Shown: piece after piece, positions 52,050 to 60,108 of the stretch | Layout: each line of letters opens with the position of its first letter | Position numbering within the stretch: position 1 is the stretch's first letter | Assembly: GCA_963717955.1 (NCBI GenBank) | Contig: CAVQXR010000001.1 | Location: 930,001-994,000, forward strand | DNA: 64,000 nt | DNA from: CAVQXR01 sp963717955 | GTDB lineage: Bacteria > Actinomycetota > Thermoleophilia > Gaiellales > Gaiellaceae | Direction: 5' to 3' | Notes under the pieces: model-generated | What the model was told of the DNA's origin: nothing | What the model saw: the letters and a program-made list of their open reading frames with translations, nothing else | Databases searched by the model: none | Made by a program: the position numbers and the translations under genes

Positions 52050-52409
52050 TCACGGCGAGGCCTGGGCGCCCTCGTCGTGCTCGGCCAGCAGCTCGGTGAG
52101 CCGGGCCGCGCGCTCCATTGTGTCGTCCTGCCGAAACAGCAGCCGGGGCGTGCGCCGAAAGCGCAGCTCGCGGTTGACGCGCGCCTGGAGCACGCCGTGT
52201 GCGGCCTGGAGCGCCGCGAGCGTGCGCTCGCGGTCCCGTTCGCGCCCGAGCACGCTCACGTACACGATCGCCTGCGCCAGGTCTGTCGTCGCCTTCACGC
52301 CGGTCACGGTGACGAACCCGATCCGCGGGTCCTTGAGCTCCCGCAGCCCCTCCGAGACGACCTGCCTGATCGCCTCGTTCACGCGCCGCATCCGGTTGCT
52401 CTCACCCAT
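52050..52409 (-). CDS. rbfA: 30S ribosome-binding factor A
   Basis: A late 30S assembly and cold-adaptation factor with a KH-like fold, 119 residues. Typical sequence: RMRRVNEAIRQVVSEGLRELKDPRIGFVTVTGV, then AHGVLQARVNRELRFRRTPRLLF. The start overlaps the DUF503 gene end (52402) by 8 bases, so the two are coupled. Confidence 0.94.
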   Translation of the reverse strand: MGESNRMRRVNEAIRQVVSEGLRELKDPRIGFVTVTGVKATTDLAQAIVYVSVLGRERDRERTLAALQAAHGVLQARVNRELRFRRTPRLLFRQDDTMERAARLTELLAEHDEGAQASP

Positions 52410-52701
52410 CGAGGCTCACGACCTCCCGCTCCGCGCCGAGGAGCTCGAACGCCTGCCCGGCGAGGTATCGCTCCGCCGCGTCGAGGAGCCGCTGCACCTC
52501 GCCGTGCTCCCGCGCGACGCAGGCCATCGTCAGCCGAGCGCGTTGCCAGCGGTCGTGGTGATCGACCTCGGCGACCGAAGCGCCGAAACGCTTCGCGAGC
52601 TGCGCCTTGGCGGCGAGCAGCTCCCGCCGCTTCCCCTTGAGGGAGTGGTTGTCGGGGAGGAACAGCTCGACCGACAGGATGCCCACGTAGCCGGAGCCCA
52701 C
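52402..52701 (-). CDS. DUF503 (YlxP-like) protein
   Basis: A conserved 99-residue protein commonly encoded between infB and rbfA; function is not firmly known, and a role in ribosome assembly is suggested by context. Diagnostic strands: YVGILSVELFLPDNHSLKGKR, then FGASVAEVDHHDRWQRARL. It starts 7 bases after the infB stop. Confidence 0.9.
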   Translation of the reverse strand: MGSGYVGILSVELFLPDNHSLKGKRRELLAAKAQLAKRFGASVAEVDHHDRWQRARLTMACVAREHGEVQRLLDAAERYLAGQAFELLGAEREVVSLDG

Positions 52702-52708
52702 GGCGGGA

Positions 52709-54676
52709 CTAGCCGGGAGCGACGCTCAGATCGGTGCGCTCGATCTGGCGGGTCTCGTAGAACTCGAGCACGTCGCCCTGCTTGACGTCGTTGAAGCTCT
52801 CGAGCTGGACGCCGCACTCGAATCCCGCAGCGACCTCGCGGACGTCCTCCTTGAACCGGCGCAGGCTCGCCAGCGTGGTGTCGTAGATCACGACGCCGTC
52901 GCGGACGACCCGGACCTTCGCGTTGCGACGAAGGACGCCGCTCGTCACGTAGCAGCCCGCGATCACGCCGAGACGCGAGATCCGGAACAGCTCTCGGACC
53001 TCGGCCTCCCCAATCGTCTCCTCCACGTGCTCGGGCGCGAGCATCCCGACGAGCGCCTGCTCGATGTCCTCGGTGAGCTTGTAGATCACCTGGTAGGTGC
53101 GGATCTGGACGCCCTCGCGCTCGGCAAACCCTCGCGCCTCCGCGTTCGGGCGGACGTTGAAGCCGACCACGATCGCCTTCGACGCCGCCGCCAGCATGAC
53201 GTCGCCCTCGGAGATCGCCCCGATTCCGGCATGGATGAGGTTGACGCGCACCTCGGGATGGCTGAGCTTCCCGAGCTCGCTGGCGACCGCCTCGATCGAG
53301 CCCTGCACGTCGACCTTGACGATCAGGTTCAGGTCCTGCACCTCGCCGGCCTCCATGCCGGCGAATAGCTCCTCGAGGCTGGGGCCCCCCTTGGCCTGCC
53401 GCGCGAGCTGCTCGGCCCGAAGCCGCTGCCCCCTGGCCTGGGCGAGGTGGCGCGCCTGGCGATCGTTCTCGACGACCCGCGCGTACTCGCCCGACTGCGG
53501 CGGCCGGTCGAAGCCGAGGATTTCGACGGGCGTTCCGGGCCCGGCATCCTTCACACGCTCGCCGCGGTAGTCGTGGAGCGCGCGCACCCGGCCCCAGGCG
53601 TCGCCCGCTACGATCGCGTCGCCGACGCGCAGCGTTCCGCGCTGGACGAGCATGGTCGCCACCGTGCCCCGCCCGACGTCGAGCCGGCTCTCGATGATCG
53701 GCCCTGACGCCGGGGCATCAGGGTTCGCGACGAGCTCGAGCTCGGCGTCGGCGACGAGGAGGATCCGCGCGAGGAGGTCGTCCAGGTTCTGGTTGTCCTT
53801 CGCGGAGACGTCGGAGAACTGGGTGGTGCCGCCCCACTCCTCCGGCTGCAGGTCGTGCGCGACCAGCTCCTGGCGAACCCGGGTCGGGTTCGCGTCCTCG
53901 CGGTCGATCTTGTTGACGGCGACCACGATCGGTACGCTGGCCGCCCGCGCGTGGCTGATCGACTCCTCGGTCTGCGGCATGACGCCGTCGTCGGCCGCGA
54001 CGACGAGCACGGCGATGTCGGTCACCTTCGCGCCGCGGGCGCGGAGCGCCGTGAACGCCTCGTGACCCGGCGTGTCGAGAAACGTGATGCGGCGCCCGCC
54101 GTGGTCGACCTGATACGCGCCGATGTGCTGCGTGATCCCGCCTGCCTCGTGCTCGGCCACGGTGCTCGAGCGGATCGCGTCGAGCAGTGTCGTCTTGCCG
54201 TGATCCACGTGACCCATGATCGTGACGACGGGCGGCCGGGGCTTCAGGGTCTCGGGAGCGTCCTCGTAGACCTCGGGCTCGAGCTCCTCCTCGTCGGCGT
54301 GCTTGATCTGCACCTCGCGGCCCAGCTCCTGGGACACGAGCACGATCGCCTCGTCGGCGAGCGACTGGGTGATCGTGACCATCTCGCCGGCGGTCATCAT
54401 GATCTTGATGATCTGCGCGGCAGGGACGCCGAACGCCGACGACAGATCCTTCACCGTCGCACCGGACGCGACGGTGACCGGCCCGGTCTCCCTGGGGGGC
54501 GCCGTGGCGCCGTCGCGCGGTCCCTTGCCGGCGCCATCGCGCGAGCGCTGCCCGCCGACGGCGTCCGGCCTCGGGCGAGGCGTGTCGATGACCACACGGC
54601 GCTTCCGCCGTCCCGACGGCGCGCCTCCTCTCGGCCTCAGGGGCCGCTGCGGTCTGTTTCCACCCTCCTCGGCCAC
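52709..54676 (-). CDS. infB: translation initiation factor IF-2
   Basis: A GTPase that brings initiator tRNA to the 30S subunit. A rather short 655-residue form: a basic, low-complexity N-terminus (about 1-65), the IF2_N domain (ATVKDLSSAFGVPAAQIIKI), a G domain with GHVDHGKTT, DTPGHEAF and NKID, then domains II-IV (SRLDVGRGTVATMLVQRG, and KVDVQGSIEA). GTG 54676 is 6 bases after TAAGCT (54683-54688), suggesting an internal leaderless promoter inside the nusA operon. Confidence 0.97.
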   Translation of the reverse strand: MAEEGGNRPQRPLRPRGGAPSGRRKRRVVIDTPRPRPDAVGGQRSRDGAGKGPRDGATAPPRETGPVTVASGATVKDLSSAFGVPAAQIIKIMMTAGEMVTITQSLADEAIVLVSQELGREVQIKHADEEELEPEVYEDAPETLKPRPPVVTIMGHVDHGKTTLLDAIRSSTVAEHEAGGITQHIGAYQVDHGGRRITFLDTPGHEAFTALRARGAKVTDIAVLVVAADDGVMPQTEESISHARAASVPIVVAVNKIDREDANPTRVRQELVAHDLQPEEWGGTTQFSDVSAKDNQNLDDLLARILLVADAELELVANPDAPASGPIIESRLDVGRGTVATMLVQRGTLRVGDAIVAGDAWGRVRALHDYRGERVKDAGPGTPVEILGFDRPPQSGEYARVVENDRQARHLAQARGQRLRAEQLARQAKGGPSLEELFAGMEAGEVQDLNLIVKVDVQGSIEAVASELGKLSHPEVRVNLIHAGIGAISEGDVMLAAASKAIVVGFNVRPNAEARGFAEREGVQIRTYQVIYKLTEDIEQALVGMLAPEHVEETIGEAEVRELFRISRLGVIAGCYVTSGVLRRNAKVRVVRDGVVIYDTTLASLRRFKEDVREVAAGFECGVQLESFNDVKQGDVLEFYETRQIERTDLSVAPG

Positions 54677-54721
54677 CGGCTCAGCTTAGCCTTCCGCTAC
54701 GAACGCCACATCGGCGAAGCG

Positions 54722-54976
54722 TCATTCTGGAACGAGCTCCTCGAACAGCCGTCGGAGCGCATCGGGAGTCTCGACCGACGTCCGCAGCGTCCGCTGGAGC
54801 CCCCGTCGCGCGAGCGCGCGTGCGAGGCACGCCCGGTCGCGGCAGACATAGGCTCCTCTGCCCGGCGCCCGTTGCGCCGGGTCGGGCGTCAGCGCACCGG
54901 CGGCCACCGCGAACCGGAGCAGCTCCGCCTTCGCAGCCCGCCGGCCGCAGCCGACGCACGTCCGGACCGGTGTCAT
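54722..54976 (-). CDS. ylxR: YlxR/DUF448 RNA-binding protein
   Basis: An 84-residue protein encoded between nusA and infB. The signature RTCVGCGRRAAKAELLRF carries CxGC, and GRGAYVCRD-CL is typical. It probably binds nucleic acid or RNase P RNA. ATG 54976 overlaps the nusA stop (ATGA). Confidence 0.93.
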   Translation of the reverse strand: MTPVRTCVGCGRRAAKAELLRFAVAAGALTPDPAQRAPGRGAYVCRDRACLARALARRGLQRTLRTSVETPDALRRLFEELVPE

Positions 54977-56400
54977 GCGGCAGGTGCCTCACCGCCTTCG
55001 CCGGCCTTCGGCTGCTCCGGAAGGTCGGACGTCTCGCCGGCCGGCGCGGCATCCTCGATCTGGTCGGTCGCATCGTCGAGCACGTCCGCGGCGTCGGCGG
55101 TGGCGGTGGCGGCCACGGCGGCGACGGGCGCGCGCTGCTGCTCGGCGAGCGCCCGGTGGGCGGGAATCCCGCAGTACCGCGATCCGGGAAGCGAGGCGTT
55201 CGGACAGCGCTTGCCCGTGGACAGGATCGCTCCGCAGCGGCCCGAGAAGTCCTCCCCGTCCTCGGCCCCGGCGTAGGCGAGCTCGGCCTCGGCCTCGGCG
55301 AACTGCGTCTCGGAGTTGATGTCGACCTTCCATCCGGTCAGCCGTGCGGCCAGCCGCGCGTTCATGCCCTCCTTGCCGATCGCGAGGGACAGCTGGTCGT
55401 CGGGCACGATGACGGTGGCTTCCTTCCCCTCGTCGTCGATCAGCACCTCGCGCACCCGCGCGGGCGACAGCGCCTTCGCGATGAATCGCGCGGGCTCGGG
55501 GTTCCACGGGATGATGTCGATCTTCTCGCCCCGCAGCTCGGACACGACCATGCGGACACGGGAGCCGCGGGGCCCGACGCAGGCGCCGACCGGGTCGACG
55601 CCCTGGGCATGCGACTGGACGGCGATCTTCGACCGGTAGCCCGGCTCGCGCGCCACGCCGCGGATCTCGACGAGTCCGTCGGCGACCTCGGGAACCTCCA
55701 GCTCGAACAGCGTGCGGATGAGCTCCGGATCACGGCGCGACAAGATCACCTGGGGGCCCTTCGTGCCGGAGCGCACCTCGGTGATCACGGCCTTGATCCG
55801 GCTCCCCTGCTCGTAGCGCTCCCCGTCGACCTGCTCCGATCGCGGCAGCAGCGCCTCGACCTTGCCGAGATCGACGAGGACGTTGTTCCGGTCGCCGGCC
55901 TGCTGGACGATGCCGGTCACGACCTCGCCGACGCGGTCGACGTACTCGTCGTACATCATCGACCGCTCCGCCTCGCGAATCCGCTGGAGGATCACCTGCT
56001 TGGCCGTCTGCGCGGCGATGCGGCCGAAGTTCTCGGGCGTGACGTCGCGCCGGGAGACGTGCTCGGGGGCCACGTCGGACCAGTCGATGTCGAGGTCGTC
56101 GTCCTGGATCAGGGTGTGGGACTTCTCGCCGCTCTCGGCCTCGGCGGCCTCGAGCTCGTCGAGGCGCCGCTCCCGGGCCTCCTCGAGCAGCCGCTCCTCG
56201 ATATCGCCGGGAAGCTCGACCGCGAACACCCGGAAATCTCCGGTCTCGTGGTCGAGGGCCACCTCGGCATGGCGCGCAGCCCCGGGTGTCTTCTTGTACG
56301 CGGCCAGCAGCGCGTCCTCGAGGGCGTCGACGAGCGCGTCCTCTTCGATGCCCTTCTCCTTCTCGATCTGCCGGACCGCCTCGAGGATCTCCCTAGTCAT
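54973..56400 (-). CDS. nusA: transcription factor NusA with a C-terminal zinc-finger-like extension
   Basis: An RNA polymerase pausing/termination and antitermination factor. N-terminal domain with an acidic insertion (about 70-120), S1 domain (GEVVTGIVQQAGDRNNVLVDLG), and KH domains (VGPRGSRVRMVVSELRGEKIDII and AIGKEGMNARLAARLTGWKVDI). An additional tail of about 100 residues contains Cys389, Cys399, Cys410 and His415 in the pattern C-x9-C-x10-C-x4-H (SGRCGAIL, KRCPNAS, RYCGIPAH). This resembles a small treble-clef-like finger and is not usual for NusA. Ala/Glu-rich residues end the protein. Confidence 0.94.
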   Translation of the reverse strand: MTREILEAVRQIEKEKGIEEDALVDALEDALLAAYKKTPGAARHAEVALDHETGDFRVFAVELPGDIEERLLEEARERRLDELEAAEAESGEKSHTLIQDDDLDIDWSDVAPEHVSRRDVTPENFGRIAAQTAKQVILQRIREAERSMMYDEYVDRVGEVVTGIVQQAGDRNNVLVDLGKVEALLPRSEQVDGERYEQGSRIKAVITEVRSGTKGPQVILSRRDPELIRTLFELEVPEVADGLVEIRGVAREPGYRSKIAVQSHAQGVDPVGACVGPRGSRVRMVVSELRGEKIDIIPWNPEPARFIAKALSPARVREVLIDDEGKEATVIVPDDQLSLAIGKEGMNARLAARLTGWKVDINSETQFAEAEAELAYAGAEDGEDFSGRCGAILSTGKRCPNASLPGSRYCGIPAHRALAEQQRAPVAAVAATATADAADVLDDATDQIEDAAPAGETSDLPEQPKAGEGGEAPAA

Positions 56401-56403
56401 TGT

Positions 56404-56865
56404 CTATCGCCTCTCATCGATCAGGTTGCCACGTACGATCTCCGCGTACGGGATCTCCAGGTGCTCGCCGCCGACCCCGAGGACGAGCGACTCCTCGCCC
56501 GCCTCGACGACTTCCCCCCGGAAGCGCCGCCGCCCGGCGAGCCCGTGCTCGGTGCGGACCGCGACCGGCCTGCCGGTGGCCGCCTCGAAGTGCGCTCGCG
56601 TTCGTAGCGGACGCTCCGGCCCCGGGCTCGACACGTCGACCGTATACCGGTCGAGGTAGCCGCGCAGGACGTTCGTGACCCGTTCGCAGAGCGCGTGGTC
56701 GACGCCCGCAGGATGGTCGATGTAGACGCAGAACCGTTCCGGCCCGACGAGCTCGACCGCGAGCACGTCGACGTCGGGCACGCCGTCGCTCACCGCTCCC
56801 GCGACGTCCTCGTAGAGCTCCCGTTCCCTGTCGTAGACCTGAACCATTACGCCATGACCGTCCAT
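56404..56865 (-). CDS. rimP: ribosome maturation factor RimP
   Basis: A 30S assembly factor of 153 residues, first gene of the nusA-infB unit. Diagnostic: VLAVELVGPERFCVYIDHPAGVDHALCERVTN, then YTVDVSSPGPERPLRTRAHF. ATG 56865 is used; ATG 56847 is a possible shorter start. No clear promoter hexamer is seen close to either start. A terminator for the upstream dtd gene lies in between. Confidence 0.93.
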   Translation of the reverse strand: MDGHGVMVQVYDRERELYEDVAGAVSDGVPDVDVLAVELVGPERFCVYIDHPAGVDHALCERVTNVLRGYLDRYTVDVSSPGPERPLRTRAHFEAATGRPVAVRTEHGLAGRRRFRGEVVEAGEESLVLGVGGEHLEIPYAEIVRGNLIDERR

Positions 56866-56892
56866 CTCGTGCGGGAAAACTGCCCCCTCACG

Positions 56893-56913
56893 AAAAGCGG
56901 GCGCTGAGCGCCC
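56893..56913 (-). terminator. rho-independent-like terminator after dtd
   Basis: On the minus strand GGGCGC-TCA-GCGCCC is followed by GCTTTT, the best hairpin-plus-T signal in the window. It separates dtd from the rimP-nusA operon. Confidence 0.7.
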
Positions 56914-56988
56914 ACTTCCAACGACCTGGATTCGCGTGGTGGCCTCCGAAGGATAGCAGGGCGGGGGCGGCGAAACCGCCGTCGTGCC

Positions 56989-57426
56989 TCAGGTCTCGAC
57001 GATCACGGTCACCGGCCCGTCGTTCTGGATCTCGACGACCATGCGGGCGCCGAACCGGCCGGTCGCGACCGCAGCGCCGGCCGCGGCGAGCGCCGTGCAG
57101 AACCGCTCGTAGAGCGGGCCGGCCTCCTCCGGACGGGCGGCCTCCGTGAAGCTCGGGCGGTTTCCCTTCCGCGTGTCCGCGACGAGCGTGAACTGGCTGA
57201 CGACGAGGACCTCGCCGCCGACATCCCGGACGCTGCGGTCGAAGCGTCCGTCGTCGTTCTCGAACACGCGGAGCGCCGCGACCCTGCCCGCGAGCCGCGT
57301 CGCATCCGTCGGCGTGTCGCTCCGTGCGACTCCGAGCAGCACGCAGAGTCCGGGGCCCACTGCTGCGATCGTCTCGCCGCCGACCGTCACGGAGGCCGCG
57401 CGGACTCGCTGCACGAGCGCCTTCAC
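56989..57426 (-). CDS. dtd: D-aminoacyl-tRNA deacylase
   Basis: Removes D-amino acids mischarged on tRNA. A 145-residue Dtd with the two cross-subunit signatures SQFTL at 77-81 and NDGPVTV near the C-terminus (the Gly-cisPro-type motif), plus ALVQRVRAASVTV at the start. GTG 57426 has GGAGGGG upstream. Confidence 0.95.
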   Translation of the reverse strand: MKALVQRVRAASVTVGGETIAAVGPGLCVLLGVARSDTPTDATRLAGRVAALRVFENDDGRFDRSVRDVGGEVLVVSQFTLVADTRKGNRPSFTEAARPEEAGPLYERFCTALAAAGAAVATGRFGARMVVEIQNDGPVTVIVET

Positions 57427-57692
57427 GACGGAGCGCCCCTCCGCAGGGTGGGCGGGCCCAGCACGCCGTCGGGCATCGGCGGAGTCTACTTCGCTCGGCG
57501 ATCGGGGGACGATCCCCCGTTCGAGGGGGCATCCTCGGAGCGGCCCTTCCGCCTCCGGAGGCCCATCCGCTCACCCCCTCCTACCGCTGGCCGTCGTCGT
57601 CGTCGACCGGGCCCGAGTGCACCGAGCAGCCGAGCGTCTCGAGTCCTTCGCGATCCATCCCGACGATGCATCGGCCTTCCGGGCGGCGACGA

Positions 57693-58256
57693 TCAGCAGG
57701 CTGTCGTCCCTGAGCCGAGGGAAGCCCCGGCAACGACCGTCGGCGCCGACGAGCCGGGCAGCGTCGTATCGCCGAACCGGATGCCGGCCTCGACCGGCAC
57801 GCCGTAGGCGGCGAGGGCTTCCACGATCTCCTCGACGCGCGGACATCGTCGGCCGAGCGGGAGGCGCCGCCGACGGCGCGCGGGCGCCGGGACCACGAGG
57901 GTCGCCGGGTAGCCCCACTCGGCGCGGAACCCTCCGTCGCCCTCGACGGCGCGGCCCCACAGCGAGACCGTCCCGAGGACGCGGCAGAGCGCGCGCGATC
58001 CCGCCGGGTGCACGGCATCGAGGTAGGGCACTGCACGCCGGCCGTCCCGTACCGCGTACACCCCGCAGGCGCAGTCGTAGCTCGGGGGCGCGTGGAGCGG
58101 CAGGCGGCCCCATGGCAGCGCGGCGAGCCGTCTGCGGCACACCGCCCGGAACGGCACTCCCGGCTCCCACACGACCGGGTAGAGCATCGAGCTCAACCGG
58201 TACTTCCCCTCGTCGAGCACGACGTCCCAGACGCGCCAGCCGTGAAACGGTGTCAC
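57693..58256 (-). CDS. conserved actinobacterial protein with GWRVW start, function unknown
   Basis: A 187-residue protein starting at GTG 58256. I recognise the pattern of an uncharacterised actinobacterial family: PFHGWRVWDVV at the N-terminus, LSSMLYPVVWEPGVPFRAVC, then HAPPSYDCACGVYAV with paired cysteines, then GRAVEGDGGFRAEWGYPATLVV. No catalytic assignment is known to me. It follows a 45-residue ORF at 58283-58420 by 26 bases, forming a two-gene unit. The frame is open further upstream to 58622, but that part reads as non-coding. The following 266 bases to dtd hold no gene I can support. Confidence 0.7.
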   Translation of the reverse strand: MTPFHGWRVWDVVLDEGKYRLSSMLYPVVWEPGVPFRAVCRRRLAALPWGRLPLHAPPSYDCACGVYAVRDGRRAVPYLDAVHPAGSRALCRVLGTVSLWGRAVEGDGGFRAEWGYPATLVVPAPARRRRRLPLGRRCPRVEEIVEALAAYGVPVEAGIRFGDTTLPGSSAPTVVAGASLGSGTTAC

Positions 58257-58282
58257 GAAGTCGGGTGCGACAGCCCTCGGTG

Positions 58283-58420
58283 CTACGGCGTCACCTCCTC
58301 CGGCTCGGCGGGCGCTTCCTCCGGCACATCGACCGCGGGCTCCTCCTGCGGCGCGAGGCGCGGCACGGGATCGTCGATGGGCTCGATGGTCACCACTCTC
58401 CTCGGCTGCCCGATCTCCAT
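58283..58420 (-). CDS. 45-residue acidic proline-rich small protein
   Basis: A complete ORF, ATG 58420 to TAG 58283, beginning MEIGQPRRVVTIEPIDDPVP and continuing with repeated EEP/APEE/PEEVTP units. The bias to Glu, Pro and Val and the beta-strand start match small proteins I recall upstream of the GWRVW family in actinobacteria, which supports it as a real gene although short. It is divergent from the LLM oxidoreductase at 58488. Function unknown. Confidence 0.65.
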   Translation of the reverse strand: MEIGQPRRVVTIEPIDDPVPRLAPQEEPAVDVPEEAPAEPEEVTP

Positions 58421-58487
58421 CACCGGATGAGACGACGATACGGGCGAAAAGGCGAGTCACGGAGGGCTGCGCTACAGTCGCCAGCCC

Positions 58488-59423
58488 ATGGCGGCGCCGC
58501 GCCTGATCCTCGTGCTCAGCGAGAACTGGACGCTGAGCCCGTCCCGCGACCTCGGGGCCCTCGTGCGGATGGCGGTCGAGGCGGAGAGCGCGGGCTTCGA
58601 CGGCGTCATGGTGAGCGAGCACGTCGTGCTCGGGCCCGGCGCCGACAGCGACGGGGCGATGGGGAACCCGAGGGACTACGCGATGCCGGGCAACCAGGAT
58701 CCGGCGACGCCGTGGCCGAGCTCCATCGTGCTCCTCTCGGCGATCGCCGCGGCCACGACCCGGCTACGCCTCATCGCCGCCGCGATCATCGCGCCGCTTC
58801 GCCACCCGCTGCTGCTCGCCCGCGAGCTCGGCACGCTCGACCTGCTCTCGGAGGGCCGGCTCGTCGTCCAGCCGATCGTGAGCTGGCATCGCCCCGAGTA
58901 CGAGGCGCTGGGCGTGCCATGGAGCATCCGCGGAGAGCTGCTCGACGAGCACCTCGCGGCCTGGGAGATCCTGTGGCGCGACACGCCGGCGAGCTTCGAG
59001 GGCCGTCACTACCGCTTCTCGGACGTCTACTTCGAGCCCAAGGCCTACCGGCCCGAAGGGCCGCGGCTGTGGATCGGGAGCAGCACGCTCCACGACCGGC
59101 TGCTTCGCCGGCTCGTCCGGTACGGACACGGCTTTCATCCGCTCGGGCAGCCGTCCCCGGAGGAGATGACCCGCCTCGGCGGGGCGATGGCGGCCGCAGG
59201 CCGGGAGATCGGCGAGCTCGAGCTCGTCGGCGGAGTTCGCGGCGTGTTCCCCGACGCGACGACGACGGCCGATCTCGACCGTGCGCTCGCCGCGATCCCC
59301 GGCCAGCTCGAGCGCGGGTTCACGTCGATCTGCATCAAGCCGTCGATGTTCCTCGACGACCGATCACGGTTCGCCGCCTGGTGCCGGGACGTCGTCACGC
59401 GCGTCGACGCGCTCACGTGCTGA
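58488..59423 (+). CDS. LLM-class flavin-dependent oxidoreductase
   Basis: A 311-residue luciferase-like monooxygenase with an F420 or flavin cofactor. Barrel features: AVEAESAGFDGVMVSEHVV near residue 30, LRLIAAAIIAPLRHPLLLARELGTLDLLSEGRL near 85-120, LDEHLAAWEILW, and RLWIGSS. It is only distantly related to the enzyme at 4901 and belongs to the subgroup with a longer N-terminus. TACAGT (58473-58478) lies 9 bases before ATG 58488. The substrate is unknown. Confidence 0.87.
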   Translation: MAAPRLILVLSENWTLSPSRDLGALVRMAVEAESAGFDGVMVSEHVVLGPGADSDGAMGNPRDYAMPGNQDPATPWPSSIVLLSAIAAATTRLRLIAAAIIAPLRHPLLLARELGTLDLLSEGRLVVQPIVSWHRPEYEALGVPWSIRGELLDEHLAAWEILWRDTPASFEGRHYRFSDVYFEPKAYRPEGPRLWIGSSTLHDRLLRRLVRYGHGFHPLGQPSPEEMTRLGGAMAAAGREIGELELVGGVRGVFPDATTTADLDRALAAIPGQLERGFTSICIKPSMFLDDRSRFAAWCRDVVTRVDALTC

Positions 59424-59431
59424 ACGTCTGC

Positions 59432-60070
59432 TCAGGCGATCGGCCGCGGGAAACGCGGATCTGCCCTGATCGGCTCGAGATCCGGGTCGTCGGCCGCGTA
59501 CCGCGCGTAGCCGGGATCCCGCTCGACGGCCTGGGAAACGTGCCCGAGCGCGGCCTCGTGGAGCCCACCGAGGCTCTCGTAGCAGGCGAGGTTGTAGAGG
59601 AGGCTCGCGTTGTCCGGATACCGCTCGAGACCCTCTCGCACGATCGCCTGCGCAGCGTCCGGGCCGGCGGCCGCCGAGGCGCGGAAGCTGAACTCCCACG
59701 GTGAGACACGGTAGGGCTCACCGCGTGCGCCGCCGATCGCGAGCACGACGGTGCCGGGCTCGCGCGCCGTCGCGGCCCGGCGCTGCGCCGGGTCGTCGAG
59801 GAAGACGCACGTGCCGGCGGGCGCGTCGAGCTCGTCCCCGTCGACCGTGAACGTCGCGTGGCCGGCGACGACGACGTACAGCTCCTCGTGGTGGCCGGCC
59901 CCGCTGCCGGTCTCGTCGTGCTCCTCCACCACCTCGTCGCCGGCGGCCTGCGACGTGTACGCGTTGACTCCGAACGCCTCGATGCCGAGCGTGTGGCGAA
60001 GAGGCTTCCACAGCAGCCCGTGCCTGCCGACAGGAATCGCTGGAATGTCGGAGAGATGCGTGACGCGCAT
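59432..60070 (-). CDS. cupin domain protein with C-terminal TPR
   Basis: A 212-residue protein. The cupin barrel spans about 15-125 with metal-site-like HHEELYVVVAGHATFTVDGDE and a second strand set CVFLDDPAQRRAA. A single TPR-like unit follows (ASLLYNLACYESLGGLHEAALGHVSQAVERDP) with an Asp/Pro-rich tail. The combination suggests a binding or stress-sensing role rather than a known enzyme. ATG 60070 is 6 bases after TAACCT (60077-60082). Confidence 0.82.
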   Translation of the reverse strand: MRVTHLSDIPAIPVGRHGLLWKPLRHTLGIEAFGVNAYTSQAAGDEVVEEHDETGSGAGHHEELYVVVAGHATFTVDGDELDAPAGTCVFLDDPAQRRAATAREPGTVVLAIGGARGEPYRVSPWEFSFRASAAAGPDAAQAIVREGLERYPDNASLLYNLACYESLGGLHEAALGHVSQAVERDPGYARYAADDPDLEPIRADPRFPRPIA

Positions 60071-60108
60071 CCGGGCAGGTTAGCCCGCGTGCGTGAACGG
60101 GCTCGACG

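Noticed and set aside
57581..57692. A possible short minus-strand ORF (MDREGLETL...) after the GWRVW gene
   Set aside because: Only 25 codons from its ATG, no ribosome binding site or promoter seen, and no recognised homologue. It could equally be the tail of a frameshifted gene.
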